Notes under the pieces: generated by a model
Databases searched by the model: none
Told to the model about the DNA's origin: nothing
Seen by the model: only the letters and a program-made list of their open reading frames with translations
Position numbers and translations under genes: made by a program
In this document: positions 34,407-42,881 of the stretch, one piece after another
Numbering within the stretch: position 1 is the first letter of the stretch
Layout: each line of letters opens with the position of its first letter
Assembly (NCBI GenBank): GCA_000702025.1
Contig: JNKJ01000009.1
Coordinates: 186,001 to 250,000, forward strand
Origin: Blautia schinkii DSM 10518
GTDB lineage: Bacteria; Bacillota; Clostridia; Lachnospirales; Lachnospiraceae
Length of the DNA stretch: 64,000 bases
Direction of reading: 5' to 3'

Positions 34407-35270
34407 ATGGCTGCATTACTGGAAGTAACTGAATTAACGAAACGACTTGGTAATTTCACACTGGAGAACATCAGCTTTTCCCTCGCCCCCGGCTACATCA
34501 TGGGAGTGATCGGAGTCAACGGCTCAGGGAAAACCTCTCTGCTCCGCACCATCTTAAACCTGTACCAACAAGACAGCGGCAGTATCCGAATCGCAGGCTT
34601 TGACATGAACACCTCGGAAAAACAGGCCAAAGAAATCATCGGCACAGTGCTTGACGAGGATTTTTTCGACGAGACACTCACCCCGGAGAAAAACGCCGCC
34701 ATATTCGGACCGTTCTATCCGCGCTTTGATATGGATATCTTCCGCGAAGCGTGCAAAAGATTCGAGATACCGCTTGACCAGAAGGTTAAGAAGCTCTCCC
34801 GCGGCATCCGCACACGGCTTCAGTTCGCTTTTGCCCTTTCTCACCGTGCAAAGCTCTACCTGATGGACGAACCGGCCGGAGGTCTGGACCCACGTTTCCG
34901 GAGAAGTCTGATCGGATGTATGCAGGAGCTCGTGGAATCCGGGGAACGCAGCGTGATTTTCTCCACCCATCTGACTGAGGACTTGGATAAAGTAGCAGAT
35001 TACATTCTGATGCTTCATGAGGGAAAAGTCCAATTCTGCCTGGACAAAGAAGCTCTCTGTCAAAACTACCGCCTGATCCGCGGCACCAAAGAGGAAATCG
35101 AGTCTTTACCCAAAGAGCAGGTAGCAGGCAAAGAGCACAGCATGTATCACAGTGAGGCACTGATACGCACAAGTCCCGGGAACCCTTCCGGCGGACAAAA
35201 CTATCCCGCTCCAAAGCTTTCCGAAATCCTCTATTATCTGGAAAGGGGGTATTCTCAATGTGGAAATTGA
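34407..35270 (+). CDS. ABC transporter ATP-binding protein
   Basis: 287 aa, AAAGGAGGGCC upstream. Walker A GVNGSGKTSL near residue 39, signature LSRGIRTRL (a degenerate LSGGQ as seen in YtrB-type and ABC-2 exporters), Walker B YLMDEPAGGLD, and switch His in FSTHLTEDLDKVADYI. The last 70 residues are an extension of unclear role. First gene of a five-gene unit; overlaps the next permease by 13 nt. Confidence 0.9.
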   Translation: MAALLEVTELTKRLGNFTLENISFSLAPGYIMGVIGVNGSGKTSLLRTILNLYQQDSGSIRIAGFDMNTSEKQAKEIIGTVLDEDFFDETLTPEKNAAIFGPFYPRFDMDIFREACKRFEIPLDQKVKKLSRGIRTRLQFAFALSHRAKLYLMDEPAGGLDPRFRRSLIGCMQELVESGERSVIFSTHLTEDLDKVADYILMLHEGKVQFCLDKEALCQNYRLIRGTKEEIESLPKEQVAGKEHSMYHSEALIRTSPGNPSGGQNYPAPKLSEILYYLERGYSQCGN

Positions 35271-36013
35271 TTCTCAGAAGGGATTTGGCAAACTTGCAAA
35301 AAAATGCAGGTAAATATATTGCCAGTATAACCCTATATGTGGCACTTCTGTATATATTTGCCACGATAGCTGCAATGTCGTTTTTGGTAACCAAGGGCAT
35401 AGGAGAGGTTGACCTGCTGAATCTGCCGCCCCGCTATCACGACTCCCCACCGGTCATGTTCTGGAAAATGTCCATGATCCTGGTAAGCATAGGCATCACC
35501 GCCTATTTCATCATGGAAAATCCAATCCGGCTTCCGAAGATGATATACCTTGTCCCCACCGACAGGAATAAAAGATCCCGCTATATCCGGTGTATGTTTC
35601 TCGCAAAGCTCCTGTTTATGACGGCCATTATATATCTGTTCGTGCGCATTGGTTTAGGAAGGTTTTTCTACCAATACCGTATTGTTCCTGTCCTGGTGCA
35701 GCTTGGTATCTGCCTGTTCACCGTATGGAACCTGATCCTAAAGACTGGTGTCTACGGTGTCAGCTCCAATAACTCACTGGAAGAAAGCCGCTGCCGCCAG
35801 GAAGCATTCGTGAATTTCTACTGGATCGTATATCTGCTGCTCCAGCAGCTTGCACTCGGCGGCGGCTTTATGCTCGGCCTATATCAAAAATATCCTGCCC
35901 TATGGCTGATCTGGCTTGCCATCCTGGTATCCGACGCGGTTATTGCCAGATACTGCACCCCTTATATCCTCGGAAAAGCAGCCGCCTATGAGCAGACCTA
36001 TGCGAAAATCTGA
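35258..36013 (+). CDS. ABC-2 type membrane permease subunit
   Basis: 251 aa with about six hydrophobic segments; GGGGG ribosome binding site inside the preceding gene. Polytopic protein with no conserved active site, paired by 13-nt overlap with the ATP-binding gene, so likely its membrane partner. Substrate unknown; relatives in YtrA-type operons are linked to cell-wall-active compounds. Confidence 0.78.
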   Translation: MWKLILRRDLANLQKNAGKYIASITLYVALLYIFATIAAMSFLVTKGIGEVDLLNLPPRYHDSPPVMFWKMSMILVSIGITAYFIMENPIRLPKMIYLVPTDRNKRSRYIRCMFLAKLLFMTAIIYLFVRIGLGRFFYQYRIVPVLVQLGICLFTVWNLILKTGVYGVSSNNSLEESRCRQEAFVNFYWIVYLLLQQLALGGGFMLGLYQKYPALWLIWLAILVSDAVIARYCTPYILGKAAAYEQTYAKI

Positions 36014-36037
36014 CACCCGGCAAAAGGAGGCTCCGCC

Positions 36038-36421
36038 ATGTATATTATTCTAAAAGAAGATAGCAATCTGCCCATCTACGAGCAGATTGTCAAAGCGGTA
36101 AAAGAAGGCCTGATAGGCGGCACGATCACTCCCGGTGAGATGCTTCCCTCCATCCGCTCTCTTGCCAGGGACCTGCAGATCAGCGTGATCACCACAAAAA
36201 GAGCATACGAAGAGCTGGAAAAAGAAAAACTCATCTACTCTGTTCCGGGAAAAGGCTTTTATATCAAAGAGACAAATCAGGAATTTCTGCGGGAACAGCA
36301 GCTCAAAAAACTGGAGGACCGGCTTTCCGGCTGGATTGACGAGGCCCGGGGCCTGGGCGTGACAGAGGAGGAAATGCACGCCATGCTCGACGTACTTTGC
36401 GAAGGGAGGAAACAGCAATGA
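36038..36421 (+). CDS. GntR-family regulator, YtrA subfamily
   Basis: 127 aa, AAAGGAGGCTCC upstream. Winged helix at the N-terminus: LPIYEQIVKAVKEGLIGGTITPGEMLPSIRSLARDLQISVITTKRAYEELEKEKLIYSVPGKGFY is the diagnostic region (cited in parts only). The short C-terminal dimerisation helix pair is typical of YtrA. It sits in the middle of the ABC operon and ends in an ATGA overlap with the next gene; it probably represses the operon via the dyad at 34311-34358. Confidence 0.9.
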   Translation: MYIILKEDSNLPIYEQIVKAVKEGLIGGTITPGEMLPSIRSLARDLQISVITTKRAYEELEKEKLIYSVPGKGFYIKETNQEFLREQQLKKLEDRLSGWIDEARGLGVTEEEMHAMLDVLCEGRKQQ

Positions 36422-37143
36422 CACCATTACTTAAGTGCAGTCATCTCACAAAGGATTTCGGCGGTTTTTCCCTGAAGGATATTGATTTTCCTCTGGAAAG
36501 CGGGTATCTCACAGGGGTAATCGGCAAGAACGGCAGCGGAAAGACAGCCCTTTTAAAAATCCTTGCCGGACTGGACCAACACTTCGAGGGAGACATCGAA
36601 ATCCAGGGAATCTCACTAAAAGACGATCCCGCCGCAGCAAAGGAGCTGATTGGTTATGTATCTGACGAGCTTCAGCCTTTCTGGGAAAAGACCGCCCTGG
36701 AAAACGGCAGCATTCTCGGCCCGTATTTCAAAAACTACGACGAAAGCTACTATAAAAAATGGCTGGAGCGCATGGGTGTGGACGTAACCCTCCCCATTCA
36801 CCAGCTCTCAAAAGGAAACCGGATGAAATATTTCTGCTGCCTGGCTTTATCGCACCACCCGAGACTGCTCATACTTGACGAACCCTCGGCCGGCTTCGAC
36901 CCGGTATTCCGCAGAGAGTTCCTCTCCATCCTACAGGAGCTTCTCGAGGACATGGCCGTTGTGATGGCCTCCCATGTGACCGAAGATTTAGACAAAGTAG
37001 CGGACTACATCCTATACCTGGAGGACGGCTGTCTGGTACGCCGGGAAAGCATCGAACAGCTAAGGGCATCAGACTACAAACGCAAACTCTCAGACTCCTT
37101 CCTGGGAGACATCCATATTTACGATCTGCTGGATGAAAGATGA
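36418..37143 (+). CDS. ABC transporter ATP-binding protein (second)
   Basis: 241 aa from the ATG at 36418, coupled to the regulator stop (ATGA), with GGGAGG upstream. Walker A GKNGSGKTALL, signature LSKGNRMKY, Walker B LILDEPSAGFD, switch ASHVTEDLDKVADYI. It is a diverged paralogue of the ATPase at 34407, sharing the unusual signature type. Stops 20 nt before the last permease. Confidence 0.9.
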   Translation: MTPLLKCSHLTKDFGGFSLKDIDFPLESGYLTGVIGKNGSGKTALLKILAGLDQHFEGDIEIQGISLKDDPAAAKELIGYVSDELQPFWEKTALENGSILGPYFKNYDESYYKKWLERMGVDVTLPIHQLSKGNRMKYFCCLALSHHPRLLILDEPSAGFDPVFRREFLSILQELLEDMAVVMASHVTEDLDKVADYILYLEDGCLVRRESIEQLRASDYKRKLSDSFLGDIHIYDLLDER

Positions 37144-37162
37144 GAGGAAAGGAGGTTCCGCA

Positions 37163-37657
37163 ATGGACAAAAACTTTTACCGGAAAGAAAACGCCCGGAT
37201 CAAAGAAAAAAATTATGTTTATTACGCAATCATAGGAATCTTGTGGGCCTTTAACTTTATTTTGGTATGCACACGCTACCGGACCACCGTTCCTCACTTT
37301 AGCGAGCTTCATGCGTATTCCTTTTTTCAATTTTTCGGTGTACTGACTCTTATGAAACGTTTATGTGACAACCTTTTTTACGTCAGAGAGATGGGCGAAA
37401 AATCCAGCCGCCTGAAAAAATATGAATGTACCCCCTTATTAAAAAAGCAATGCTGCGCCGCATACGCCCTGATCCTCGGCAGATATACCGCCATTTTGTC
37501 CGCAGGCTCACTTGTCATATTTTTCGCAGTCACAACACTCCTGCACACTCTTCGTTTACAACCGCTGACCGGATGGGGATTGGTGACATTTCTGCTGTTA
37601 AGCGCAGCTGCCTATTTGTGGATTCTTATACTTAACATCAGAAAAAGCTGCGGGTAG
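37163..37657 (+). CDS. Small membrane permease-like protein (second ABC pair)
   Basis: 164 aa from the ATG at 37163 (AAAGGAGG upstream). Four hydrophobic segments (about 18-38, 52-70, 92-115, 130-153) and a basic N-terminus. No family motif recognised; by position it is the membrane partner of the second ATPase. Followed by a strong terminator. Confidence 0.7.
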   Translation: MDKNFYRKENARIKEKNYVYYAIIGILWAFNFILVCTRYRTTVPHFSELHAYSFFQFFGVLTLMKRLCDNLFYVREMGEKSSRLKKYECTPLLKKQCCAAYALILGRYTAILSAGSLVIFFAVTTLLHTLRLQPLTGWGLVTFLLLSAAAYLWILILNIRKSCG

Positions 37658-37679
37658 AGCGATTGCCTGAGAATGTTCA

Positions 37680-37718
37680 AAAAAACCTCTCGGAGCACTG
37701 CAATCCGAGAGGTTTTGA
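37680..37718. terminator. Bidirectional terminator
   Basis: aaaacctctcgga / tccgagaggtttt, 13-bp perfect stem, 9-nt loop, with A/T runs on both sides. Serves the ABC operon (plus strand) and the convergent secreted-protein gene (minus strand). Confidence 0.92.
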
Positions 37719-37745
37719 TATACATTGTATTCCCAGCGGTTAATT

Positions 37746-38654
37746 TCATTTTCCGGCAACGTTTACCGCCGTTCCCTGACCGTCAAACTTCATTGCTACA
37801 GCCTTACTATTATTCCCCGCCATATCTTTCAACATGATCTTATATGTAAAGCTACTGCTTCCTCCGTAAGCAGCCGACTCCAATGTAAATCCATTTTTAT
37901 CTGTAACCGCACCACACCGGAACCATTTACCATCCAAATTCATAAGAATATATGTACCAATCTCTCCCTTTACAAGAACACTTGCCCCCATATCGTCATT
38001 CTTCGTAATCACAGGCGAAGCCGGGGCAACCTTATCTTGCACTTTACGGGCAGTAACTTTACTTCTCTTGTTCCCGATTTTGTCATAAAAATAAAGATAT
38101 CTGGCATTCTTAGGAATATTCACTTTAATATTCTGATAGCCGTTCTTTGCAAAAACCTGCTGTGCAAGGATTTTCGCCTTGTCATCCTTGACCATGAGAG
38201 TTGCATTTTTCGGTGCGCTCACACGGACTGTTGTGGTACGGTTATTAATGTTTTTCTGCACGCTCGGGGCTTTCAGTGTGGCTGACAGCTTCTCCTTGGC
38301 AAGGTTGAGAACGGTACGTGTTACCACCTTCCCCTTTTTACCGTAGGACGTCACCAGATAGAACTTCATTTTCGCGCCCGCTTTCTGCGGCTGGATCTTA
38401 ACATTTTTAAATTCCGGCTTGGAGTATTTCACCTTCGCCAGGCTTTTTCCGCCGCACTCCACATGAAGCGTGGTGTCCTTATAGCCAAAGACAACGACAT
38501 TGTTTGATTCGCTGTTTACTGGCGAAATCACAGAAGGCGTGTACTTCATTTCCTCCGGCGGAATCTCGTCTGCCATCACCGGGAACACAGGCAACGTAAG
38601 CGCAAGGATCACCGCAGTCAGCAATACCGTTAGTTTCTTTAAAAAATTTTTCAT
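37746..38654 (-). CDS. Secreted protein with repeated beta-sandwich-like segments
   Basis: 302 aa from the ATG at 38654 (AAAAAGGAGGAAAAC upstream). Signal peptide: Lys-rich start, hydrophobic core (LTVLLTAVILALTLPVF), cleavage near PVMA-DE. The mature part is basic and rich in Lys, Val and Thr with no catalytic motif; segments such as TTLHVECGG, TTTVRVSAPKNATL and SFTYKIMLKDMAGNNSKAVAM look like bacterial Ig-like (Big) strands. Not anchored by LPXTG or lipobox. Its promoter region shares a 16-bp element with the blaI upstream region, so control by the neighbouring BlaI is possible. Confidence 0.75.
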   Translation of the reverse strand: MKNFLKKLTVLLTAVILALTLPVFPVMADEIPPEEMKYTPSVISPVNSESNNVVVFGYKDTTLHVECGGKSLAKVKYSKPEFKNVKIQPQKAGAKMKFYLVTSYGKKGKVVTRTVLNLAKEKLSATLKAPSVQKNINNRTTTVRVSAPKNATLMVKDDKAKILAQQVFAKNGYQNIKVNIPKNARYLYFYDKIGNKRSKVTARKVQDKVAPASPVITKNDDMGASVLVKGEIGTYILMNLDGKWFRCGAVTDKNGFTLESAAYGGSSSFTYKIMLKDMAGNNSKAVAMKFDGQGTAVNVAGK

Positions 38655-38816
38655 AGCGTTTTCCTCCTTTTTCGTTACAAACAACCCGCTCTTCTCCCAC
38701 TCCCCTGTATGTTCCCTTTCTACTCGAATCCCGCCCATTACAACTATGCCATAAAGTATCAAACATTACCGAAAAGCCTAATAGTTGAATTCAAGTATAC
38801 TTAGTCTCATGCACTT

Positions 38817-38860
38817 ACAATATCATGCACAACAGTAAATGTCAATATATATAGTAAATA
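38817..38860 (-). promoter_or_regulatory. Promoter of the secreted-protein gene with BlaI-like box
   Basis: TTGACA (845-840) - 17 bp - TATTGT (822-817) on the minus strand. Directly upstream (38845-38860) lies TATTTACTATATATAT, identical over 16 bp to the box upstream of blaI. The leader to the start is about 155 nt. Confidence 0.6.
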
Positions 38861-38872
38861 CATTTCATAATT

Positions 38873-40048
38873 CTATATTCCATAATATGAAACTCTACTG
38901 TTTTTTAAACTGTTCTTTTTTAAATCCTCTTCTTTTTCATAGACTTTAACCTTCCTTGTAAAATTCTCTCTCCTATCATCACTAAAATAATATTTCCATT
39001 TTCCTTCTATATTCGAGTATACATCATACACATTTCCGTTTTTTATTAAATATGTATTTTCTTCATTAAAAGTACCATCTACTCCTGGCGGATCCGGAAA
39101 CCACGGTTCAATGACAACACACGTCGTTAAAATCTGCAAGCACAAGAAGAAAGTCGCAAATACTATCCCACTTTTCCAATGTGTCCGCCCCTTATCTGCG
39201 ATTAGCTCCATCCTCTGCTTTAATTCCCTGACATTATTCTTTGTAAATCCAATTGCAAACGCCTGATTCCTTTTCCCAATGCTCTTCGTTACGCTCACCA
39301 GACAATTCATATAGCCTATTTTCTCTCCGCTTGTCATCTGTTTTGTAATCCTTAAATCATTTCGTATCTCTATCAATTGAAACATTTCTCTTTTTAATAG
39401 ATAAAAAACCGGATTCCACCAGAAAAAAGTACACAGCAAATCCACAGCAATCTTCCAAATAATATCATGCGACCGATAGTGCAAAACCTCATGCTTCAAT
39501 ACATAAGCCAATTCATCTTTTTCCCACTTTCTGTCCGAAATAACGACCACAGGTTTAAAAATCCTCATTAAAAACGGACTATCACAATTCGGGCAGACCA
39601 CTACCTTTAATTTTTCAAGCTCCGGATATCCCTCCCAATCTGCCACACAATCCCGCAAAATATTCTTTGGAATCTCTTCCATGAGCCCAACAATCCTGGA
39701 TGCTTTCCAATAAGCTGCACACTTTTTAACGATAAGGAACACTGCTCCCGCCACCCAGACAACACCCAGCAATTGATACACAGTTATACAATATCCATCC
39801 GGCAAGTCAATCTGGTATCTCAACACGTCACATACATCAGTCCAATATTTTTCCAAATAAATACTATACGTATAGCCAAACTCAACAGGCAGAAACATTC
39901 TTACTACAGACACTCCAAGTACCACCAATATCAAACTCGGTCCCCATCGTTTAATCGTACGCGTCTTTTTTACAATCATCCAAAGAAACATAAGCAAAAT
40001 TGTATTCAGCAAACACGCCGTAAGTACTGTCCTATAAGTAAGCGCCAT
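38873..40048 (-). CDS. BlaR1-like M56 metallopeptidase / sensor, copy 2
   Basis: 391 aa, GAGGTGATTCT upstream. Four membrane segments in the first half and one before the C-terminal outer domain (about residue 300). The gluzincin motif HEVLHYRSHD lies between segments. In BlaR1/MecR1 this domain cleaves the BlaI repressor after ligand binding. Here the extracellular C-terminal part is only about 75 residues, with no penicillin-binding (SxxK) domain, so beta-lactam sensing is not supported. It is highly similar to copy 1 at 40130-41272; the two differ most in the last 70 residues. Confidence 0.88.
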   Translation of the reverse strand: MALTYRTVLTACLLNTILLMFLWMIVKKTRTIKRWGPSLILVVLGVSVVRMFLPVEFGYTYSIYLEKYWTDVCDVLRYQIDLPDGYCITVYQLLGVVWVAGAVFLIVKKCAAYWKASRIVGLMEEIPKNILRDCVADWEGYPELEKLKVVVCPNCDSPFLMRIFKPVVVISDRKWEKDELAYVLKHEVLHYRSHDIIWKIAVDLLCTFFWWNPVFYLLKREMFQLIEIRNDLRITKQMTSGEKIGYMNCLVSVTKSIGKRNQAFAIGFTKNNVRELKQRMELIADKGRTHWKSGIVFATFFLCLQILTTCVVIEPWFPDPPGVDGTFNEENTYLIKNGNVYDVYSNIEGKWKYYFSDDRRENFTRKVKVYEKEEDLKKNSLKNSRVSYYGI

Positions 40049-40052
40049 AGAA

Positions 40053-40121
40053 TCACCTCTCTTTTTGCATATCTGCTTTCCTTACTTTCAGAAGTTTTTC
40101 TAATTCTTGCATATCTTTGTC
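40053..40121 (-). pseudogene. Remnant of a second blaI (C-terminal 22 codons)
   Basis: The 81-bp gap between the two blaR1 copies encodes, in frame to a TGA 4 nt before the blaR1 start, DKDMQELEKLLKVRKADMQKER. This parallels the intact BlaI C-terminus (EEDIEELEKFLEDKKAVLKKER), and the spacing to the following blaR1 is the same. The duplicated unit was therefore blaI-blaR1, with most of one blaI lost. Confidence 0.75.
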
Positions 40122-40129
40122 CAGTCTCC

Positions 40130-41272
40130 TTACCTTTGTTTATCCAAACTGTCATTCTTTTCATATACTTTAATACTCTTCACAAAATTATTCCTATTCG
40201 CATCGCTGAATATATATCTCCACTCTCCATCCATAAAAAAGTAGACATCATATACATCACCGTTTTTTATTAAATATGTATCTTTCTCACTAAAAAGGAT
40301 TCCTTCCTCTTCAGACAAAGGATACCAAGGTTCTATAACAACACATGTCGTTAATATCTGCAAACACATGAAGAATACCGCAAATAGAATCCCTCTTTTC
40401 CAGTGTGTACGCCCCTTATCCGCGATTAGCTCCATCCTCTGCTTTAATTCTCTGACGTTATTCTTAGTAAATCCAATTGCAAATGCCTGTTCCTTATTAC
40501 CAATGCTCTTAGCCACGCTCACCAGACAATTCAGATACTCAATTTTTTCTCCGCCTGTCATCTGTTTTGTAATCCTCAAGTCATTCCGTATCTCTATCAA
40601 TTGAAACATTTCTTTTTTCAAAAGATAAAAAACCGGATTCCACCAGAAAAAAGTACACAACAAATCAACAGCAATCTTCCAAATAATATCATGCGACCGA
40701 TAGTGCAAAGCTTCATGCTTCAATACATAAGCCAATTCATCTTTTTCCCACTTTCTGTCGGAAATCACGACCACAGGTTTGAAAATCCTCATCAAAAACG
40801 GACTATCACAATTCGGGCAAACCACTACCTTTAATTTTTCAAACTCCGGATATTCCTCCCAATCTGCCACGCATTCCCGCAAAATATCCTTTGGAATTTC
40901 TTCCATAAGCCCAACAATCCTGGATGCTTTGCAATAAGCCACACACTTTTTACCTATAAGGAGCATTGCTCCCGCCACCCAAACAAGACCCAGCAATTGA
41001 TACACCGCTATACAATATCCGCCTGGCAAGTGAATCTGATACATTAATACATCACATACATCAGTCCAATATTTTTCCAAATAAATACTATACGTATAAC
41101 CAAACTCAACGGGCAGAAACATTCTTACTACAGACACTCCAAGTATTGCCAATATCAACTTCGGCCCCCAATGTTTAATCACCTTTGTTTTCTTCAAAAC
41201 TAGCCAAAGAAACACAAGCAAAATCGTATTCAGCAAACACGTCGTCAGTACCGTGCTATAAGAAAGTATCAT
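40130..41272 (-). CDS. BlaR1-like M56 metallopeptidase / sensor, copy 1
   Basis: 380 aa, GGTAGTTCT upstream, 4 nt after the blaI stop. Same plan as copy 2: four N-terminal membrane segments, zinc motif HEALHYRSHD, a fifth segment near residue 295, and a short outer domain without SxxK. The conserved middle (VVCPNCDSPFLMRIFKPVVVIS, FTKNNVRELKQRMELIADKGR) is nearly identical to copy 2. It presumably cleaves BlaI upon an unknown envelope signal. Confidence 0.9.
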   Translation of the reverse strand: MILSYSTVLTTCLLNTILLVFLWLVLKKTKVIKHWGPKLILAILGVSVVRMFLPVEFGYTYSIYLEKYWTDVCDVLMYQIHLPGGYCIAVYQLLGLVWVAGAMLLIGKKCVAYCKASRIVGLMEEIPKDILRECVADWEEYPEFEKLKVVVCPNCDSPFLMRIFKPVVVISDRKWEKDELAYVLKHEALHYRSHDIIWKIAVDLLCTFFWWNPVFYLLKKEMFQLIEIRNDLRITKQMTGGEKIEYLNCLVSVAKSIGNKEQAFAIGFTKNNVRELKQRMELIADKGRTHWKRGILFAVFFMCLQILTTCVVIEPWYPLSEEEGILFSEKDTYLIKNGDVYDVYFFMDGEWRYIFSDANRNNFVKSIKVYEKNDSLDKQR

Positions 41273-41276
41273 AGAA

Positions 41277-41723
41277 CTACCTCTCCTTTTTCAAAACCGC
41301 CTTTTTATCCTCCAGGAATTTTTCCAATTCCTCGATATCCTCTTCATTTAATTCACCCTCACTATCCGACTGAAGAAGCCCCACGACCATACCCTTGATT
41401 CCCTTTTTCTTACTAAAAAAAGCAGAACTGCTCAGCCGCTCAAGCTCCTCCCTGATAAACTCTTCCCTGCTGATACACGGGCAAAAGGTCCTGGCATAAA
41501 CATTGGATACCAGGATATGCTCTCCAACTTTCACCGCCTCCTTCGCAAGCAGACGCTTCATCACCTGAGCCACCGAAGCCGCGCTGATTCCCTCATCTTT
41601 CAGGCAATCCGCGATTTCACTGTTCGTCATCCCTCTCTCATTATCCCAAAGTACCTTCATGACCTCCTGCTCAAGCTCTGTCAAACCTTTCACTGCTCTC
41701 TTCAAAATAATCCCCTCCATCAA
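41277..41723 (-). CDS. BlaI/MecI/CopY-family transcriptional repressor
   Basis: 148 aa. Winged-helix N-terminal domain: LTELEQEVMKVLWDNERGMTNSEIADCL and ISAASVAQVMKRLLAKEAV. The C-terminal dimerisation helices include ISREEFIREELERLSSSAFFSKK. Two Cys (CPCIS) occur at the junction. It precedes blaR1 by 4 nt. No beta-lactamase is nearby, so the regulon is likely another envelope function, perhaps the adjacent secreted protein. Confidence 0.92.
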   Translation of the reverse strand: MMEGIILKRAVKGLTELEQEVMKVLWDNERGMTNSEIADCLKDEGISAASVAQVMKRLLAKEAVKVGEHILVSNVYARTFCPCISREEFIREELERLSSSAFFSKKKGIKGMVVGLLQSDSEGELNEEDIEELEKFLEDKKAVLKKER

Positions 41724-41842
41724 TTTTATTTTTACTAATCAAATCAACCTAAAAGCCTAAAAACCGACTTCTCCTGACCAACTTATGTCAGAAACATTTT
41801 TGCTACTAATTATACTTACATAATACCATTATTTTTCATAAA

Positions 41843-41860
41843 TTACCATATATATAGTAA
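41843..41860. promoter_or_regulatory. Dyad upstream of blaI, candidate operator
   Basis: ttaccatatatatagtaa, an 18-bp near-perfect palindrome about 120 bp upstream of the blaI start, sharing 16 bp (atatatatagtaaata) with the promoter region of the secreted-protein gene. BlaI-type proteins bind dyads of about this size. The rest of the 549-bp non-coding stretch 41724-42272 is explained by the palindrome at 41939-42150. Confidence 0.5.
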
Positions 41861-41938
41861 ATATTTTGTACAACCTAGCGTGGCTTTTTATTCTCCATTT
41901 TTAGGAACACTCCCGAGAAGAATACAAACATAGTGGAA

Positions 41939-42150
41939 GGTGAGGAGAAGGAACTTGGGGGCCGGGGCAGGGGTTGTCCGTGTCAGGCAGATTTGCGGAA
42001 AGCGCGCGCGAAAATCCATTGCCTACTAAGGCTTAGACGCGAAGGCTCTCCTGAGCGTCTTAGCCGCAGTTGGCAATTAGTTGAGGGGAAGCGGGCATCT
42101 GCCTGACACGGACAAACCCTGCCCCGGTCCCCAAGTTCCTTCTCCTCACC
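41939..42150. repeat. 212-bp nested palindromic element
   Basis: Outer arms 41939-41992 and 42097-42150 are inverted repeats of 54 bp with only two mismatches. Inside, 42018-42040 and 42055-42077 form a second inverted repeat (23 bp, about five mismatches) around a 14-nt loop. The whole could extrude as a cruciform or fold into a very stable RNA hairpin. GC content of the arms is well above the AT-rich flanks. No ORF with plausible start and family. Mobile (MITE-like) origin or a large structured RNA are the main options. Confidence 0.85.
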
Positions 42151-42272
42151 GTTCGACACCCTTCCGGGACACCCACAAAAAAAACCCGAAAGCCCAAGCC
42201 GCACTTCCGCCCTACAGCATCCGTACCGCCCAGTCTCCCGGGTTCTCCATCTTACATAAAAAAATCCACTTA

Positions 42273-42851
42273 CTAATCCGAAATCTTCTCATCCGAGCCA
42301 GTCTCAGCCACATTCGTTTCAACCGCGTCTGCTTCTTCCGAGTCATTTTCTACTACATCGCCAGCTTCCTCATCCGCAGCTTCCTCAAGCCGCCCCGCTA
42401 ACCGCGCCCGCTCAGCAATAGACATAGACTTCCGCCCATCGTCCTTAACCGGTTCCACCGCTTTCGGCTCTGGTTTCGGGCCATCCTGTGCATTAGCCGC
42501 TGCCTCCTGCGCCTTCTTAAGCCTGTCCGCCCGGTACACACCGCGCAAGCCAAAAAACAACAGCCCTCCGCCGATCACCAAAAACACAATACCACTAAGC
42601 ATAAACCCAATACTTGCGCCCTCAACACCATCGATCACATTCTTACACAGACGATATCCCGTATACACAAGGTAAATCCCCGCCAACACCCAAAGCATTA
42701 AACTTCTGGTTGGCATTCCCGCCGGAGCCTCCTGCTCACTGTCCGACCCATTATCCCCGGCAGGATTCTCCTGCATATCCGTTACATCATGCATCTCCTC
42801 CGAATTCTGCGCATCTGTCACTTCCATCTCTTCTTTCTTCTGTTCTTCCAT
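42273..42851 (-). CDS. Hypothetical membrane protein with acidic tails
   Basis: 192 aa. An acidic N-terminal region (1-48, rich in Glu, Asp, Gln) is followed by two membrane segments (SLMLWVLAGIYLVYTGYRL and GFMLSGIVFLVIGGGLLFFGL), then a charged Ala/Glu/Lys helical tail with SMSIAERARLAGRLEE. Both ends likely cytosolic. Function unknown. It follows the ABC exporter pair on the same strand by 30 nt, so it may be co-transcribed. Confidence 0.75.
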   Translation of the reverse strand: MEEQKKEEMEVTDAQNSEEMHDVTDMQENPAGDNGSDSEQEAPAGMPTRSLMLWVLAGIYLVYTGYRLCKNVIDGVEGASIGFMLSGIVFLVIGGGLLFFGLRGVYRADRLKKAQEAAANAQDGPKPEPKAVEPVKDDGRKSMSIAERARLAGRLEEAADEEAGDVVENDSEEADAVETNVAETGSDEKISD

Positions 42852-42881
42852 AATATCTCTCCTCTTTCACAGCGCCGCCCC

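Noticed and set aside
38873..41723. Beta-lactam resistance locus
   Set aside because: BlaI and BlaR1-like proteins are present, but there is no beta-lactamase, no PBP2a and no penicillin-binding sensor domain.
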